Made by a program: the position numbers and the translations under genes
Notes under the pieces: generated by a model
What the model saw: only the letters and a program-made list of their open reading frames with translations
Told to the model about the DNA's origin: nothing
Database searches by the model: none
Part shown: positions 25,730 to 35,501 of the stretch, in pieces
Layout: each line of letters opens with the position of its first letter
Position numbering within the stretch: position 1 is the stretch's first letter
Origin: Candidatus Electrothrix aestuarii
GTDB lineage: Bacteria > Desulfobacterota > Desulfobulbia > Desulfobulbales > Desulfobulbaceae
Length of the DNA: 64,000 nucleotides
Assembly: GCA_032595685.2 (NCBI GenBank)
Contig: CP159373.1
Span: forward strand, 1,509,001 to 1,573,000
Direction: 5' to 3'

Positions 25730-25977
25730 AATATTCTCTTTGAAAGGTCCCTTAAGGAAAATGTTGAAAAAGTTGTTAGCAACTTGTTGACAATCATCTT
25801 AAAACATTGTTGATAACAATAAAAACCTCATATATACACAATCCCTTTGCAGACAGTAAACGTTTTTTGTTAACATATTTTTTTCAAAAAAAACAATTTG
25901 ATAATTATATTTTCAACAAACTGACAGCACTAATACTAATAATAAGATTTTATATATAAAGAAAAGGAGTAATTATT
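25730..25977. other. AT-rich region before dnaN
   Basis: About 250 bases of very AT-rich DNA between cobO and dnaN with TTGTTGACAA, TTGTTGATAACAA, GTTAAC and TTCAACAAA. Two of these differ by one or two bases from a DnaA box (TTATCCACA). They could be regulatory; a replication origin is not claimed. Confidence 0.35.
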
Positions 25978-27108
25978 ATGCCGTTTCACTTCAATATAGC
26001 CCGAGAGGATCTTCTCCGAGCCATCAGTGCGCAGCAGCAGATAACGAATAAAAAAGGAACACTTGCTATCCTGGCAAATGTTCTGATGGAAGTACGCAAT
26101 AATGAGATTGTCTTTATGGCAACAGATCTGGAGATAAGTCTTCGTCAGGCAGTACCTGCAGAAGTCTTTGAGGAAGGCAGTCTGACTATTCCCTCGAAAA
26201 AGCTTTTTGAGTTAGCCCGGGAGTCAGGATCTCCTACATTGAGTTTTAAAGAAGGAGAAAAAAACTGGATCAATATCACCGCTGGCAGCAGTACCTATAA
26301 ACTTGCCGGAATGGTGGCTGACGAGTTTCCGCAGTTTGAGCAGTATAATGAAGATGACTTAGTGGTGATTGAAGGCGAAGTTATTAGTGATCTCATTGAT
26401 AAGACAATATTTTCTATAGCCACAGAAAAAGAAAATATGTATAATCTCAATGCGGCGCTTTTTCAGCAATTTGTTGAGAATGAGAAAACAGTCTTCAGGA
26501 TGGTAACCTCAGATGGTCATCGTTTGAGCATTATGCGTCGGGAGAGCAATGGCAGTCCTCTTCCTCATTTTGAAAAATTCATCCTGATTCCCCGACGCGG
26601 AATACAGCAGATCCGGAAATTTGGTGAAGAGCAGGATACCTTTCAGCTGGGTATTGAAAAGAAAAAGATCGTCCTGAAAAGTGACGATTCCATCCTGATT
26701 ATCAGGTTAATGGAAGGGGAATTTCCTGATTTCGAAAATATCCTCAATTTCGTTTCCAAAGAGAGTAATATCCTTATTAACAAAATACTCTTTCTTGAAG
26801 CACTGAAACGAATTAACCTTTTTACTGAAGATACCTTTCACGCAATTAAGTTTGAGCTGGAAAATAATCAGCTGGTGCTGACTTCTGAACATGCGGATTT
26901 TGGTTCTGCTCGGGACGAAATCGCTATTGAGTATAGCGGAGACAGCCTCTCCTTGGGATTCAACTGCCGCTACTTTATGGATGCCCTACAAGTTATGGAG
27001 GGCGAAAATATTCAGGCTTCTATCAGCTCCAATGAAAGTCCCTGCCTTATTACCTCAGAAGAAGACGAGGGATTTTTGGGCATCATCATGCCGATGAAGC
27101 TTAGCTAA
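25978..27108 (+). CDS. dnaN: DNA polymerase III beta sliding clamp
   Basis: Sliding clamp of 376 aa with three repeated clamp domains. Family signatures: RAISAQQQITNKKGTLAILANV at the start, MATDLEISLRQ, TSDGHRLSIM, LIPRRGIQQI and the C-terminal IIMPMKL. It tethers the replicative polymerase to DNA. GAAAAGGAG precedes ATG 25978. Unlike in many bacteria, it is not next to dnaA or recF here: cobO lies upstream in the opposite direction and acsE-like downstream. Confidence 0.96.
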   Translation: MPFHFNIAREDLLRAISAQQQITNKKGTLAILANVLMEVRNNEIVFMATDLEISLRQAVPAEVFEEGSLTIPSKKLFELARESGSPTLSFKEGEKNWINITAGSSTYKLAGMVADEFPQFEQYNEDDLVVIEGEVISDLIDKTIFSIATEKENMYNLNAALFQQFVENEKTVFRMVTSDGHRLSIMRRESNGSPLPHFEKFILIPRRGIQQIRKFGEEQDTFQLGIEKKKIVLKSDDSILIIRLMEGEFPDFENILNFVSKESNILINKILFLEALKRINLFTEDTFHAIKFELENNQLVLTSEHADFGSARDEIAIEYSGDSLSLGFNCRYFMDALQVMEGENIQASISSNESPCLITSEEDEGFLGIIMPMKLS

Positions 27109-27577
27109 TCATTGTATTCCTTCAGGGGATGAAGAGAGCTGTTCTTATCTTTCTTCCTTCCCTGGGGTATTTTTCCTTGTTGGAGATGATAAGGGAAAAA
27201 ATGTTTTTTTGACGTTGCTGGTAAGGAACGTTTGGCACTAATTTTTACAAAAAAGGAATTTTTTCCTCGAAAGAGAAAGAAGTTACTACTGCACATCGTT
27301 TTCTATCAAGCATAAAAAGGTTATTTTTTTACCTCTTTCTCTATCCTGTAAAAAAAGCTTCTTTGAAATTTGTTGATTGACAAATACCCTAAAATGCGAT
27401 TAATTATCAAACTTAAGGTGAGGGTTACGATTTTGTAAACTCTATTTCACGTTAAAATATTTTTTTTCTTCTGGTCGAACAAATTTCCAAAAACATATTT
27501 GTCTGATTAAGATTACAAAAATGAAATAAATTTAAGATCATTCTTTTCCGAATTAACTTAATTAAAGGAGAAAGCAA
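27109..27577. other. Long AT-rich leader before acsE-like gene
   Basis: About 470 bases without a gene. TTGACA (27377-27382), 17 bases, TTAATT (27400-27405) is a candidate promoter, giving a leader of ~165 bases. I recognise no riboswitch fold. Confidence 0.35.
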
Positions 27578-28474
27578 ATGGCAATGACGGTAAAAGCTAT
27601 CGCCGAGAGCATCAATATCATGGGGAATCGAAGCGGTTCAGCCATGAAAGAACGTATTCAGGGACCTATTCAGGAGATGGCAAAGGAAGAAACTGCTGCT
27701 GGAGCCTCCTATCTTGACCTGAATATCGGACCGGCACGTAAGGATGGTACTGAGCTTATGCCTTGGGTTGTGCAGACCGTAGAAGAGGCGGTTGATACCC
27801 CTCTCTGTCTGGATACCACCAATACCAACGCTATGATTGCTGGTTTCGATGTGGTAAAAAATAAAGAAGCTGCCATCATGAACTCTATTTCCGCCCAGCC
27901 GGAACGAATGGAGGCCCTGATTCCGGTCGCTGCCGAGGCTAAATGTAATGTTATCGCCCTGCTTTGGGGACCTGATGGTATGCCCCGCGACTCAAACGAG
28001 CGTGCAGCTATGGCCGTTGACCTGATGATGGCAATGAACGAGGCTGGAATTCCCAACGAAAAAATTCTCTTCGATCCTATTGGTACTCCTATGACCTTGG
28101 GTGCAGATCAGATTGCCTCTGGTCTGGAGTTCATGATGATGCTGCCGGATATCGCGCCGGGTGCCGGGTCTACCGTTGGTCTGTCCAATGTTTCTAATGG
28201 TGTGGCTGAGCACCTGCGGAAATACCTGGATCGCACCTACCTGATCATGCTGATGAAGTATGGTATCAGCACAGCTATTGTTAATTCTTACGATCCAGAT
28301 CTGATGGCCATCTGTAAAGGGGAACGTCAGGACTTGGTTGATCTGGTGCATGGCATGATGGATGGTGATATGCCTGATCCTGCTGGTCTGGAAGGAGCAG
28401 CACTTGAGCATTACAAGACATTCCGCTGCCTTTCCGGTCAGGCTATTTTCTCTGAATCCTGGTTGGATCTGTAA
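27578..28474 (+). CDS. acsE: Methyltetrahydrofolate:corrinoid/Fe-S protein methyltransferase
   Basis: Pterin-binding TIM-barrel methyltransferase of 298 aa, AcsE type. It moves the methyl group from methyl-tetrahydrofolate to the corrinoid Fe-S protein in the Wood-Ljungdahl pathway. Diagnostic stretches: INIMGNRSGSAMKERI, GASYLDLNIGPARKD, DTTNTNAMIAG, STVGLSNVSNG and a C-terminal region rich in conserved acidic residues. AAAGGAG precedes ATG 27578. No other pathway gene is adjacent, which is unusual; MtgA-like methyltransferases are the alternative. Confidence 0.85.
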   Translation: MAMTVKAIAESINIMGNRSGSAMKERIQGPIQEMAKEETAAGASYLDLNIGPARKDGTELMPWVVQTVEEAVDTPLCLDTTNTNAMIAGFDVVKNKEAAIMNSISAQPERMEALIPVAAEAKCNVIALLWGPDGMPRDSNERAAMAVDLMMAMNEAGIPNEKILFDPIGTPMTLGADQIASGLEFMMMLPDIAPGAGSTVGLSNVSNGVAEHLRKYLDRTYLIMLMKYGISTAIVNSYDPDLMAICKGERQDLVDLVHGMMDGDMPDPAGLEGAALEHYKTFRCLSGQAIFSESWLDL

Positions 28475-28496
28475 AAAACTGTTTTTTGCAGAGAAC

Positions 28497-28536
28497 AAGG
28501 GCATCTTTTCTTCAAGGTGAGAGATGCCCTTTTAAA
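28497..28536 (+). terminator. Intrinsic terminator after acsE
   Basis: AAGGGCATCT...AGATGCCC stem followed by TTTT. The following 330 bases up to the next gene show only AT-rich DNA and no recognisable element. Confidence 0.85.
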
Positions 28537-28865
28537 AAATTTTTCTCCTTCTGTTACCTCTCTTTTCCTCATCAGGAGGAACGCTTCTTTTCCCTCTTTG
28601 AGATAACGGCGCATTATCAATAGCATGATTTTGTGATAAAAAATATTTTTCGCGCCACATAAAAGAAAAAATCTTCTTTGAGAGGATTGCATTTTTTCGT
28701 TAAACAATTACATTAGGCCATTGTTTCTTGATGTATTGTATCGGTTCCTATCCCTCCGCTGTATAAGGCCTTGAAGCCCGTTACCGAAGTACACTTGAAT
28801 ACGCCTATCATCGTCTTGAGTTCACAAAATAAAATATCATCTTTACGTTAACTTTCCTGAAAAAT

Positions 28866-30212
28866 ATGACAACTGCAACGAATTGGACCAAATCATCTTG
28901 GCGCAATTTTCCGGTTCTGCAACAGCCGAACTGGCCGGATGAAAACGAATTGAATACTGTTCTTCAAACAATATCTGTCCTCCCTCCGCTGGTTTTTGCC
29001 GGTGAAATACGCGAATTGAAAAATAAACTCGCTAAAGCTGTTCAGGGAGACGCCTTTCTCTTGCAGGGAGGCGATTGCTCGGAAGAATTTTGCCGCTGTA
29101 CGGCCCCGAATATCAGAGATACCCTGAAGGTACTCCTGCAGATGGCGGTGACTCTGACCTACGCTGGTGAAAAGCCGGTTATCAAAGTTGGACGAATTGC
29201 TGGACAGTATGCCAAGCCCCGCTCCAGTGATACCGAGATTGTTGACGGTGTTGAATTGCCAAGCTATCGCGGTGACATGTGTAACGCCGAAGCAGCTGAC
29301 CCGGAAGCGCGTATTCCGAACCCTACTCGGCTGCTGCAGGGGTATAATATGTCTGCTGCCAGCTTGAACCTACTCCGGGCTTTCACCAGGGGAGGATTTG
29401 GTGCTCTGGATAAAGTGCAGGCCTGGAATCAGGAGTTTGTCAAACAGTCTCCTATGGGCCGCTCCTATGAGCGAATGGCTAAGCAGATCAGCCGGACCAT
29501 GAAGTTCATGCAGAACGTGGGGTTTGATACCAATACGCCGCAGTTAAAAGAGGTTGAATTTTACACCTCCCATGAGGCCCTCTTTCTTGGCTACGAAGAA
29601 GCGTTGACCCGTGAAGACTCTCTGGAAGGCGGCTGGTATGACTGCTCAGGTCATATGCTCTGGATTGGTGATAGGACCCGCCAGATTGATGGTGCTCATA
29701 TTGAATTTCTCCGTGGTATCCTCAATCCTTTGGGAATGAAGGTCGGGCCTAAGCATAAGATTGATGATATCCTCTCTATTGTTCAAAAGTTAAACCCGAA
29801 TAACGAAGCGGGCAGAATAACCCTGATCACCCGCTTTGGAGCAAAGGATATTGAAAACCACCTGCCCACCCTGCTCAGGGCGTTCAAGAAAGAAGGAATG
29901 AAAGTCCTCTGGAGTTGCGATCCTATGCATGCCAATATCCGCAAAACAGAGACAGGACATAAGACCCGAAGTTTTGATGATATTCTCTCAGAGCTGCGTC
30001 AGTTTTTTGAGATACACTGGGCTGAGGGAACTGTTCCTGGTGGTGTTCATTTTGAGTTGACCGGAGCTGATGTCACAGAGTGTACTGGTGGCGCACGGCA
30101 GCTGGCTGATGAGGAGCTGGGCAAGAACTACCAGACTACCTGCGATCCTCGTTTAAATGCGGAACAGTCTTTGGAAATGGCCTTTCAAATTGCTGAAATG
30201 ATGAAAAGCTAA
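28866..30212 (+). CDS. aroF: Class II DAHP synthase
   Basis: Type II 3-deoxy-D-arabino-heptulosonate 7-phosphate synthase of 448 aa, first step of the shikimate pathway, joining phosphoenolpyruvate and erythrose 4-phosphate. Plant/actinobacterial-type signatures: LQGGDCSEEF, KVGRIAGQYAKPRS, LLRAFTRGGFG, YTSHEALFLGYEEA, WIGDRTRQIDGAH and GGVHFELTGADVTECTGG. The ribosome binding site before ATG 28866 is weak. The gene stands alone between two terminator-like hairpins. The symbol is the generic one for this reaction. Confidence 0.93.
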   Translation: MTTATNWTKSSWRNFPVLQQPNWPDENELNTVLQTISVLPPLVFAGEIRELKNKLAKAVQGDAFLLQGGDCSEEFCRCTAPNIRDTLKVLLQMAVTLTYAGEKPVIKVGRIAGQYAKPRSSDTEIVDGVELPSYRGDMCNAEAADPEARIPNPTRLLQGYNMSAASLNLLRAFTRGGFGALDKVQAWNQEFVKQSPMGRSYERMAKQISRTMKFMQNVGFDTNTPQLKEVEFYTSHEALFLGYEEALTREDSLEGGWYDCSGHMLWIGDRTRQIDGAHIEFLRGILNPLGMKVGPKHKIDDILSIVQKLNPNNEAGRITLITRFGAKDIENHLPTLLRAFKKEGMKVLWSCDPMHANIRKTETGHKTRSFDDILSELRQFFEIHWAEGTVPGGVHFELTGADVTECTGGARQLADEELGKNYQTTCDPRLNAEQSLEMAFQIAEMMKS

Positions 30213-30263
30213 AAAATCAAAGGTTTTCTAGCTTTAAACACGTTATTCTAGCCAACTGATAAA

Positions 30264-30303
30264 AACCTCCCTTCCTCCCTTATCTTTGGAGGAGGGGAGT
30301 TTT
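30264..30303 (+). terminator. Terminator after DAHP synthase
   Basis: CCTCCCTTCCTCC pairs with GGAGGAGGGGAG, followed by TTTTACCTTCTTC. It lies between convergent genes. Confidence 0.65.
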
Positions 30304-30357
30304 ACCTTCTTCTTTTCTTCTCTTTGCCCGATTTCTTACATTAGAAATACGCCGCTG

Positions 30358-31728
30358 TTAGCGTGAATAAATCTCGCTCTCCTCAACGACCAGCTTGGGT
30401 CCACGAGTATTAGTCATGGTATTGTCTTTCATCTCATGCACCTTTGAGCCGAAGACAAGAACAATACCTGGAGAACCAGTTTTGCTTATCTGATTACGGT
30501 TCAGCCTCAGGACCGTGCTGCTATTAATGGCTATTCCCACAGAGCCGGTCTGGTCAACACGATTATCCTCCACAATACTCACGCCCCCATTCATTAAGCC
30601 AATCCCGACAGCGCGTTCTCTGATCACAAGATTATTGAGGATTCTGACTGGCAGCTCTGCTGAACCGGCTGCTTCATTTCCTATGCCCGGTTTGTTCTTG
30701 CCATTGCTGAAGACGATATTCTGCGCAATCAGAGGAGCGGTCGGCTTATCTATCTGATATCTGCCCTGAGGTTCACCTCTCCCGGTCAGGATACCTCCAC
30801 CAGGGTTATTATGCACTATATTGCCGAGAATGTTAGGCGCTGCGCCGTGTTTCGTGCCAATGCCTGGTGAGGGGCTTCCGGTGAGTTCCGAATCATCGTT
30901 GCCAAAAATTTCATTGCCCAAGACCCAGGGGGTGGAAAAATGATTACACCCGATGCCTAAACCAAAATTGTCCTTGATAATATTATGATAAAGTACAGCG
31001 GAAGATCTGGTATTGATATTCTGCCAACGGAAATCTCGGGTAGGCATAGGCTGTTTTTGGTCCTTAAAAAAGACGTGATTGCCGATTCCTGTGGAACCAT
31101 TTTTGCGGATAAGACAGTTCATAACCACGGCACTTGCTCCTCTCATGTTGATAGCATGGGCATGACCAGCATTGTGGTGGTTCTGTTTGGGCATATTTTG
31201 GATGGTAAAGCCATCAATGATGCTTGTCGGACCAATTCCCTCGCTGAAATCAAACATCCCGTGATGGGATGGGGAGGATTTAGAGCCATCAATAACCGTC
31301 CGCAGGGTTCTACGGGGCAGCTGCAAGAGCGCTTGATCAACGGGAACGATTGTATTGCCATCGTTGGAGGCATCTGAAATAAGCTTCACCCCCTCCTTCA
31401 TGACCAACTGTTCGTAATAGATCCCTTCCTTAACAATCACGGAATCCCCCGTTGTTGCGGCATTGATAGCCGACTGAATGGTCTTGTACTGTGTGGGAAC
31501 GAGTAGTTTTCTCCCCTTATCATGAAAATGTAAATCCATCAGGCTCAGGGCTTTCTCGTGGGCCACCTGGAGATTGTGTTGTACGACTTGATCAAAATAC
31601 TCCTGGGTAACAGGTTTGGGAGTTTGAGGAGAGCTTGCTTCTGCGTGTTGTGACTGGCAGGACGTGTTGAGAAAGAGTGAGAAGAGGGTACAGAACAGGA
31701 TGAGATGCTTTGTTTTTTTTGATGGCAT
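30358..31728 (-). CDS. Right-handed beta-helix lipoprotein
   Basis: Lipoprotein of 456 aa with signal peptide and lipobox LNTSC (Cys24). After a linker, QYKTIQSAINAATTGDSVIV begins a parallel beta-helix of the NosD/pectate-lyase-like fold, with repeated turns such as GIGNHVFF, GLGIGCNHF, GPGIG-type and GIGLMNGGVSIVEDN. Such proteins bind or cleave polysaccharides or act as periplasmic scaffolds; no catalytic residues can be assigned. No operon partner. Confidence 0.82.
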   Translation of the reverse strand: MPSKKTKHLILFCTLFSLFLNTSCQSQHAEASSPQTPKPVTQEYFDQVVQHNLQVAHEKALSLMDLHFHDKGRKLLVPTQYKTIQSAINAATTGDSVIVKEGIYYEQLVMKEGVKLISDASNDGNTIVPVDQALLQLPRRTLRTVIDGSKSSPSHHGMFDFSEGIGPTSIIDGFTIQNMPKQNHHNAGHAHAINMRGASAVVMNCLIRKNGSTGIGNHVFFKDQKQPMPTRDFRWQNINTRSSAVLYHNIIKDNFGLGIGCNHFSTPWVLGNEIFGNDDSELTGSPSPGIGTKHGAAPNILGNIVHNNPGGGILTGRGEPQGRYQIDKPTAPLIAQNIVFSNGKNKPGIGNEAAGSAELPVRILNNLVIRERAVGIGLMNGGVSIVEDNRVDQTGSVGIAINSSTVLRLNRNQISKTGSPGIVLVFGSKVHEMKDNTMTNTRGPKLVVEESEIYSR

Positions 31729-31984
31729 AATGAATAGTTTTTTTTGAAAGGCGTTTAGCTTTTGTCCAATTTATATAAACTTACAATAAATCAATAAGGT
31801 GTGCCAGCTTATGCGACCCCCTTATTCCTTTTCTATACAATCTTACTGGATGTATTTCGCCTCCGACTCATTTTTTTTGATTGTCATGAATTTCCTCAAT
31901 ATCCTCCTTGGAAATGGCATGTAAAAAATTGTATAATAAACAAGGAGGGTATATTTTTTTATACTTTCGAAAAAGGAGGGAGAG

Positions 31985-32263
31985 ATGGAAAGGGAGCTTT
32001 TGAACTGTTGGGAGTTTAAAAATTGCGGTAGAGAGCCTGGAGGCAGAAATTCTGCGCTACTCGGTGTGTGTTCTGTTGCACTTGAAGAGGAAATTGATGG
32101 AATTCATGGCGGCAAAAATGCTGGGCGCTGTTGCTGGCTTATAGCCTCTTCATATGGCTCAAAAGGACCGTTTGGCTGTTTTGGGGGTGGGTTTACCAAG
32201 TGCGAAGAGTGTGACTTCTACCATATGGTAAAGGAAGATTCCGATCTTCTTGTTGTAGCATAG
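31985..32263 (+). CDS. Two-CW domain protein
   Basis: Cysteine-rich protein of 92 aa with the two Cys-Trp signatures of the two-CW family: NCWEFKNCGREPGG near the start and GRCCWLIASS in the middle, then GPFGCFGGG and KCEECDFYHMVKE. Nine or more cysteines point to metal or Fe-S binding; the function is unknown. In relatives the same segment is often next to or fused with sensory proteins. GGAGGGAGAG precedes ATG 31985. The 256 bases upstream hold no other gene. Confidence 0.85.
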   Translation: MERELLNCWEFKNCGREPGGRNSALLGVCSVALEEEIDGIHGGKNAGRCCWLIASSYGSKGPFGCFGGGFTKCEECDFYHMVKEDSDLLVVA

Positions 32264-32413
32264 TTTTTTCTATTTCAGGAGTCTTTTTTTCGTGTAGTGG
32301 ATTGTTCCGGCACTGGTTCCGCCCTCTTCTGGAATTCGAATCCGCGCTCCACCCTGTAACCTGCTTCATTGCATGGTCTATTTTGGTAGGGGCGGAACAG
32401 GAAATTAAACGCT

Positions 32414-32863
32414 ATGAATGGATTAAATAATCGACAATTTACCCGGATGAATATTCGCTGGGCTGTTCAGATTGATTTCGAGTCCACGCAATATCGGTAT
32501 TTTGTCGAGAATCTTAGTTTAAGTGGTTTTCTCGTTAAGGAAGAGTGCGGACTGGCGATGGGAGATATCTGTAAAATAACTATAAAAGAATCAGCTTTGT
32601 ATACAGACGCTGTTATTCGTGCCGCCGGTTTAATTGTCAGGAAAACAGAACAGATTACTGCTTTTGAATTTATCGGTATGAAATTGAATAGCTATTGTTA
32701 CCTTCAGGCAAGCCTGTTGACCAAAGCTATCAAACCTTCGGACTTGGTAACTGAGATTGTTCAAAGCAATATTTTTAGCTTCGATAAAGACTTAGTCTTT
32801 AATAGTGCTCGTAATTTTGATAGAAATGAGATATCGATTTTGCTTGATGATCTTGGCCTCTAG
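32414..32863 (+). CDS. Stand-alone PilZ domain protein
   Basis: Predicted cyclic-di-GMP receptor of 149 aa. N-terminal NRQFTRMNIR gives the RxxxR motif and ENLSLSGFLV the second motif; the final Gly of the second motif is kept. The core ends SYCYLQASLLTK like its two paralogues in the window, followed by a ~45-residue tail with no domain. Monocistronic between the two-CW gene and zwf. Confidence 0.88.
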   Translation: MNGLNNRQFTRMNIRWAVQIDFESTQYRYFVENLSLSGFLVKEECGLAMGDICKITIKESALYTDAVIRAAGLIVRKTEQITAFEFIGMKLNSYCYLQASLLTKAIKPSDLVTEIVQSNIFSFDKDLVFNSARNFDRNEISILLDDLGL

Positions 32864-32964
32864 TGTTCTATAAAAGCTAAAATCACGCAACAAAATAGCG
32901 AGCCGTGGATTTTTTATCGTAGAGGTCGTGCTAAAAAAAACATGCTCAATACCAAGAAACGCAC

Positions 32965-34422
32965 TCACTCCTCCCACTCCCGCCCATCCCGCGCCAGCAG
33001 GGCTACCGAGGCCACCGGCCCCCAGGTGCCTGCCGGGTATTGCTTGGGCGGCTCATTGGATTTTTCCCAGGCATCCTGAATGGAGTCGATCCAGGTCCAG
33101 GAGTGTTCCACCTCATCCCGGTGAATGAACAGGGCCTGACTTCCCTGCATGACATCCAGAATCAGACGTTCATAGGCACCGGCAACTCGCTCCTTTTTAA
33201 AGGCCTCGGAAAAACTGAGATCCAGCATAGTGCGCTGAAGATGGATGCCATCCCCGATGCCCGGAGCCTTGTTCAGCATCTCTATCTCCACGCCTTCATC
33301 GGGCTGAAGGCGGATTACGAGCTTATTGGCCGGCAAGGAGCGATACGAGTCGGTAAATATATTATGGGGCAGCTGCTTATAGTTGATCACCACCTCGGAA
33401 CGCTTGGTGGCCATCGCCTTGCCGGTACGCAGATAAAAAGGCACCCCGGCCCAACGCCAGTTATCGATATCCAGCCGGATGGCGACAAAAGTCTCTGTGC
33501 TGGATGTCGGATTGCCCCCTGATTCCTCCAAATAGCCAGGAACAGATTTTCCCCGAATAAATCCTGGTCCGTACTGCCCTCGTACCACTCTTCGCTCAAT
33601 ATTTTTCGTTGTGATCGGACGCAGTGCCTTGAGCACCTTCAATTTTTCATTACGCAGGCTGTCGTCTTGCAAATTGACAGGCGGCTCCATAGCAACCAAG
33701 GTTAGAATCTGCATCAGGTGGTTCTGCACCATGTCTCGCAACTGGCCAGATTTATCAAAATAGCCCCAGCGGCCCTCGATGCCCACCTGCTCTGCCACAG
33801 TAATCTGGACATGATCAATGGTGTTGTGATCCCAGTTGGTTGTGAAAATGGAGTTGGCAAAACGCAAGGCCAACAGGTTCATGACCGTTTCCTTACCCAG
33901 ATAATGATCAATGCGGTAAATCTGGCGTTCATGAAAGAACTTGGCCACAAGATCGTTGATCTGGCGAGAGGTTGCCAGATTACGGCCAATGGGTTTTTCC
34001 AGCACAACCCTGGTCTCCGGGGTGATTAGACCGGCATGGTCCAGGCCGTTACAGATATCACCAAACAAAGAGGGAGCAACAGAAAAATAATTCACCATCA
34101 CCCGGCACTGCTGATTGGTCAGCTGGCAGAGGCGCGTATACTGCTCCGGTTGATCAAGATTGATCAGGACATAATGCATCCTGGAAAGAAGCTGCTCTTC
34201 CGCCTCACGTTCCAAGGGCTCTTCAACGAATTTTTTCAGTTTTTTCCGCATCTCGGCCAAAAAGGCCTGCTGATCAAGGTCATGGCGAGCCACCCCGACA
34301 ATCCTGGTATCGTAGTTAAGCATACCTGCCTTTTCCAGCTGATAGAGCGAGGGCAAGAGCTTACGCTGGGCCAGATCCCCCATAACACCAAAGATGATAA
34401 AATCACAGGATCGCTTCTCCAT
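32965..34422 (-). CDS. zwf: Glucose-6-phosphate 1-dehydrogenase
   Basis: NADP-dependent enzyme of the oxidative pentose phosphate pathway, 485 aa. The N-terminal nucleotide site is IIFGVMGDLAQRKLLPSLY; the active-site signature RIDHYLGKETV includes the catalytic His; VLEKPIG and WRWAGVPFYLRTGKAM are also typical. Usually pgl or gnd lies nearby, but neither is here. Confidence 0.96.
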   Translation of the reverse strand: MEKRSCDFIIFGVMGDLAQRKLLPSLYQLEKAGMLNYDTRIVGVARHDLDQQAFLAEMRKKLKKFVEEPLEREAEEQLLSRMHYVLINLDQPEQYTRLCQLTNQQCRVMVNYFSVAPSLFGDICNGLDHAGLITPETRVVLEKPIGRNLATSRQINDLVAKFFHERQIYRIDHYLGKETVMNLLALRFANSIFTTNWDHNTIDHVQITVAEQVGIEGRWGYFDKSGQLRDMVQNHLMQILTLVAMEPPVNLQDDSLRNEKLKVLKALRPITTKNIERRVVRGQYGPGFIRGKSVPGYLEESGGNPTSSTETFVAIRLDIDNWRWAGVPFYLRTGKAMATKRSEVVINYKQLPHNIFTDSYRSLPANKLVIRLQPDEGVEIEMLNKAPGIGDGIHLQRTMLDLSFSEAFKKERVAGAYERLILDVMQGSQALFIHRDEVEHSWTWIDSIQDAWEKSNEPPKQYPAGTWGPVASVALLARDGREWEE

Positions 34423-34479
34423 TATATAGGCTCCTATAGGCTACATTAGGGTTGAATTGGGTCAGGGCAATAATTGCAT

Positions 34480-34519
34480 AAAAAAACGGCAGGAGCTGGA
34501 TCAATCCAACCTCCTGCCA
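34480..34519 (-). terminator. Intrinsic terminator between SH3b gene and zwf
   Basis: On the minus strand GGCAGGAG...CTCCTGCC is followed by GTTTTTTTATG. It ends the SH3b transcript before zwf. A second hairpin, GAGGAAATGAGCA...TGCTCATTTCCCTC with T6 on the plus strand, lies at 34567-34602. Confidence 0.85.
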
Positions 34520-34616
34520 TAGTTGCCGTAGTTACCATAATACAGATGATATTACAGCAGAGAGGAAATGAGCAATGCGCTTTGCTCATTTCCCTCTTTT
34601 TTCTTCTTTTCTCTTC

Positions 34617-35501
34617 CTATCCGTCAGCACGTACTCCAACAGGGGCTGTGAACTGACTCATAACCCAGCCCCAGGTATTATCGGGCAGCCGCACATAAGT
34701 CCAACCCGCTTCTCTTTGCAGGACCTGGAGAACATCTCCAGAATATACCCGCCCTGATATCGAGTACTGAATACCTGGACCAGAACGAACATTGAGCATA
34801 TTTGAGGTAACAACGATCTGATTACTGAGAACAGGCTGTACGACTCTCCTTCTCGGATCCTGCACAATCTGATACCCATTAGAAACCTGAAGATAATAGT
34901 TTCCCTCATAGGTATAATAGCGAGTCCCGTCCACAACCAGGTAACTGTAGCCAAAAGGAAGTGAGGGAACCACGGCTCCAACAGGTGCATCAACAATCAT
35001 ATACCCCCCAGGAGCAGGGCGATAAAAGCTCCCCGAGTAATAGTAATACAAGTCATTAGCCAGCATAATCGCTGCATATCCCAAAGGGAGCGTTGCATAC
35101 ACACTTCCTCTGGAAAAGCGACGTCGTGATCTGTTATAATGGCGGGGAGCAGAATAAGAACGCCTTGAGGGATAGAAAGACCCACGACGCGACGGAGCAA
35201 CATAATTTCCTGATCTATGGTTTCGTGACCGGTTTGATGAGGAGGGACGATTTCGATAGCCCCGATCAGGAGAACGCGACGGTCTTCTCGGCTGGCTCAT
35301 ACGGGGTACTACCGGAGCCCCTCTGTCTGGTGAGGCATACCCTGGTACTACCGGATTAAAACCGCGAGCAAAGACCGGAGTAAGCGGGGTGAAAAGTAAT
35401 CCTGTGGAGAGAAAGACTGCCCAACATATCCTTACGGTTCGCAACGTTTTTTTTCTCTCCTGCCCCCTTTTCTGTTCAAAAGACTGTCGACGCTGTAACA
35501 T
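34617..35501 (-). CDS. DUF6515/SH3b exported protein
   Basis: Exported protein of 294 aa: N-terminal basic part with one hydrophobic segment (about residues 24-45), an Arg/Ser/Pro-rich low-complexity region (about 60-130), a DUF6515-like core with YYYYSGSFYRPAPGGYMIV and TYEGNYYLQ repeats, and a C-terminal bacterial SH3 domain (NMLNVRSGPGIQYSISG). It is likely periplasmic and associated with the cell wall or outer membrane. No partner gene. Confidence 0.8.
   Translation of the reverse strand: MLQRRQSFEQKRGQERKKTLRTVRICWAVFLSTGLLFTPLTPVFARGFNPVVPGYASPDRGAPVVPRMSQPRRPSRSPDRGYRNRPSSSNRSRNHRSGNYVAPSRRGSFYPSRRSYSAPRHYNRSRRRFSRGSVYATLPLGYAAIMLANDLYYYYSGSFYRPAPGGYMIVDAPVGAVVPSLPFGYSYLVVDGTRYYTYEGNYYLQVSNGYQIVQDPRRRVVQPVLSNQIVVTSNMLNVRSGPGIQYSISGRVYSGDVLQVLQREAGWTYVRLPDNTWGWVMSQFTAPVGVRADG

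Noticed and set aside
25730-25977. Replication origin next to dnaN
   Set aside because: Only loose DnaA-box matches and no dnaA gene; AT-richness alone is not enough.
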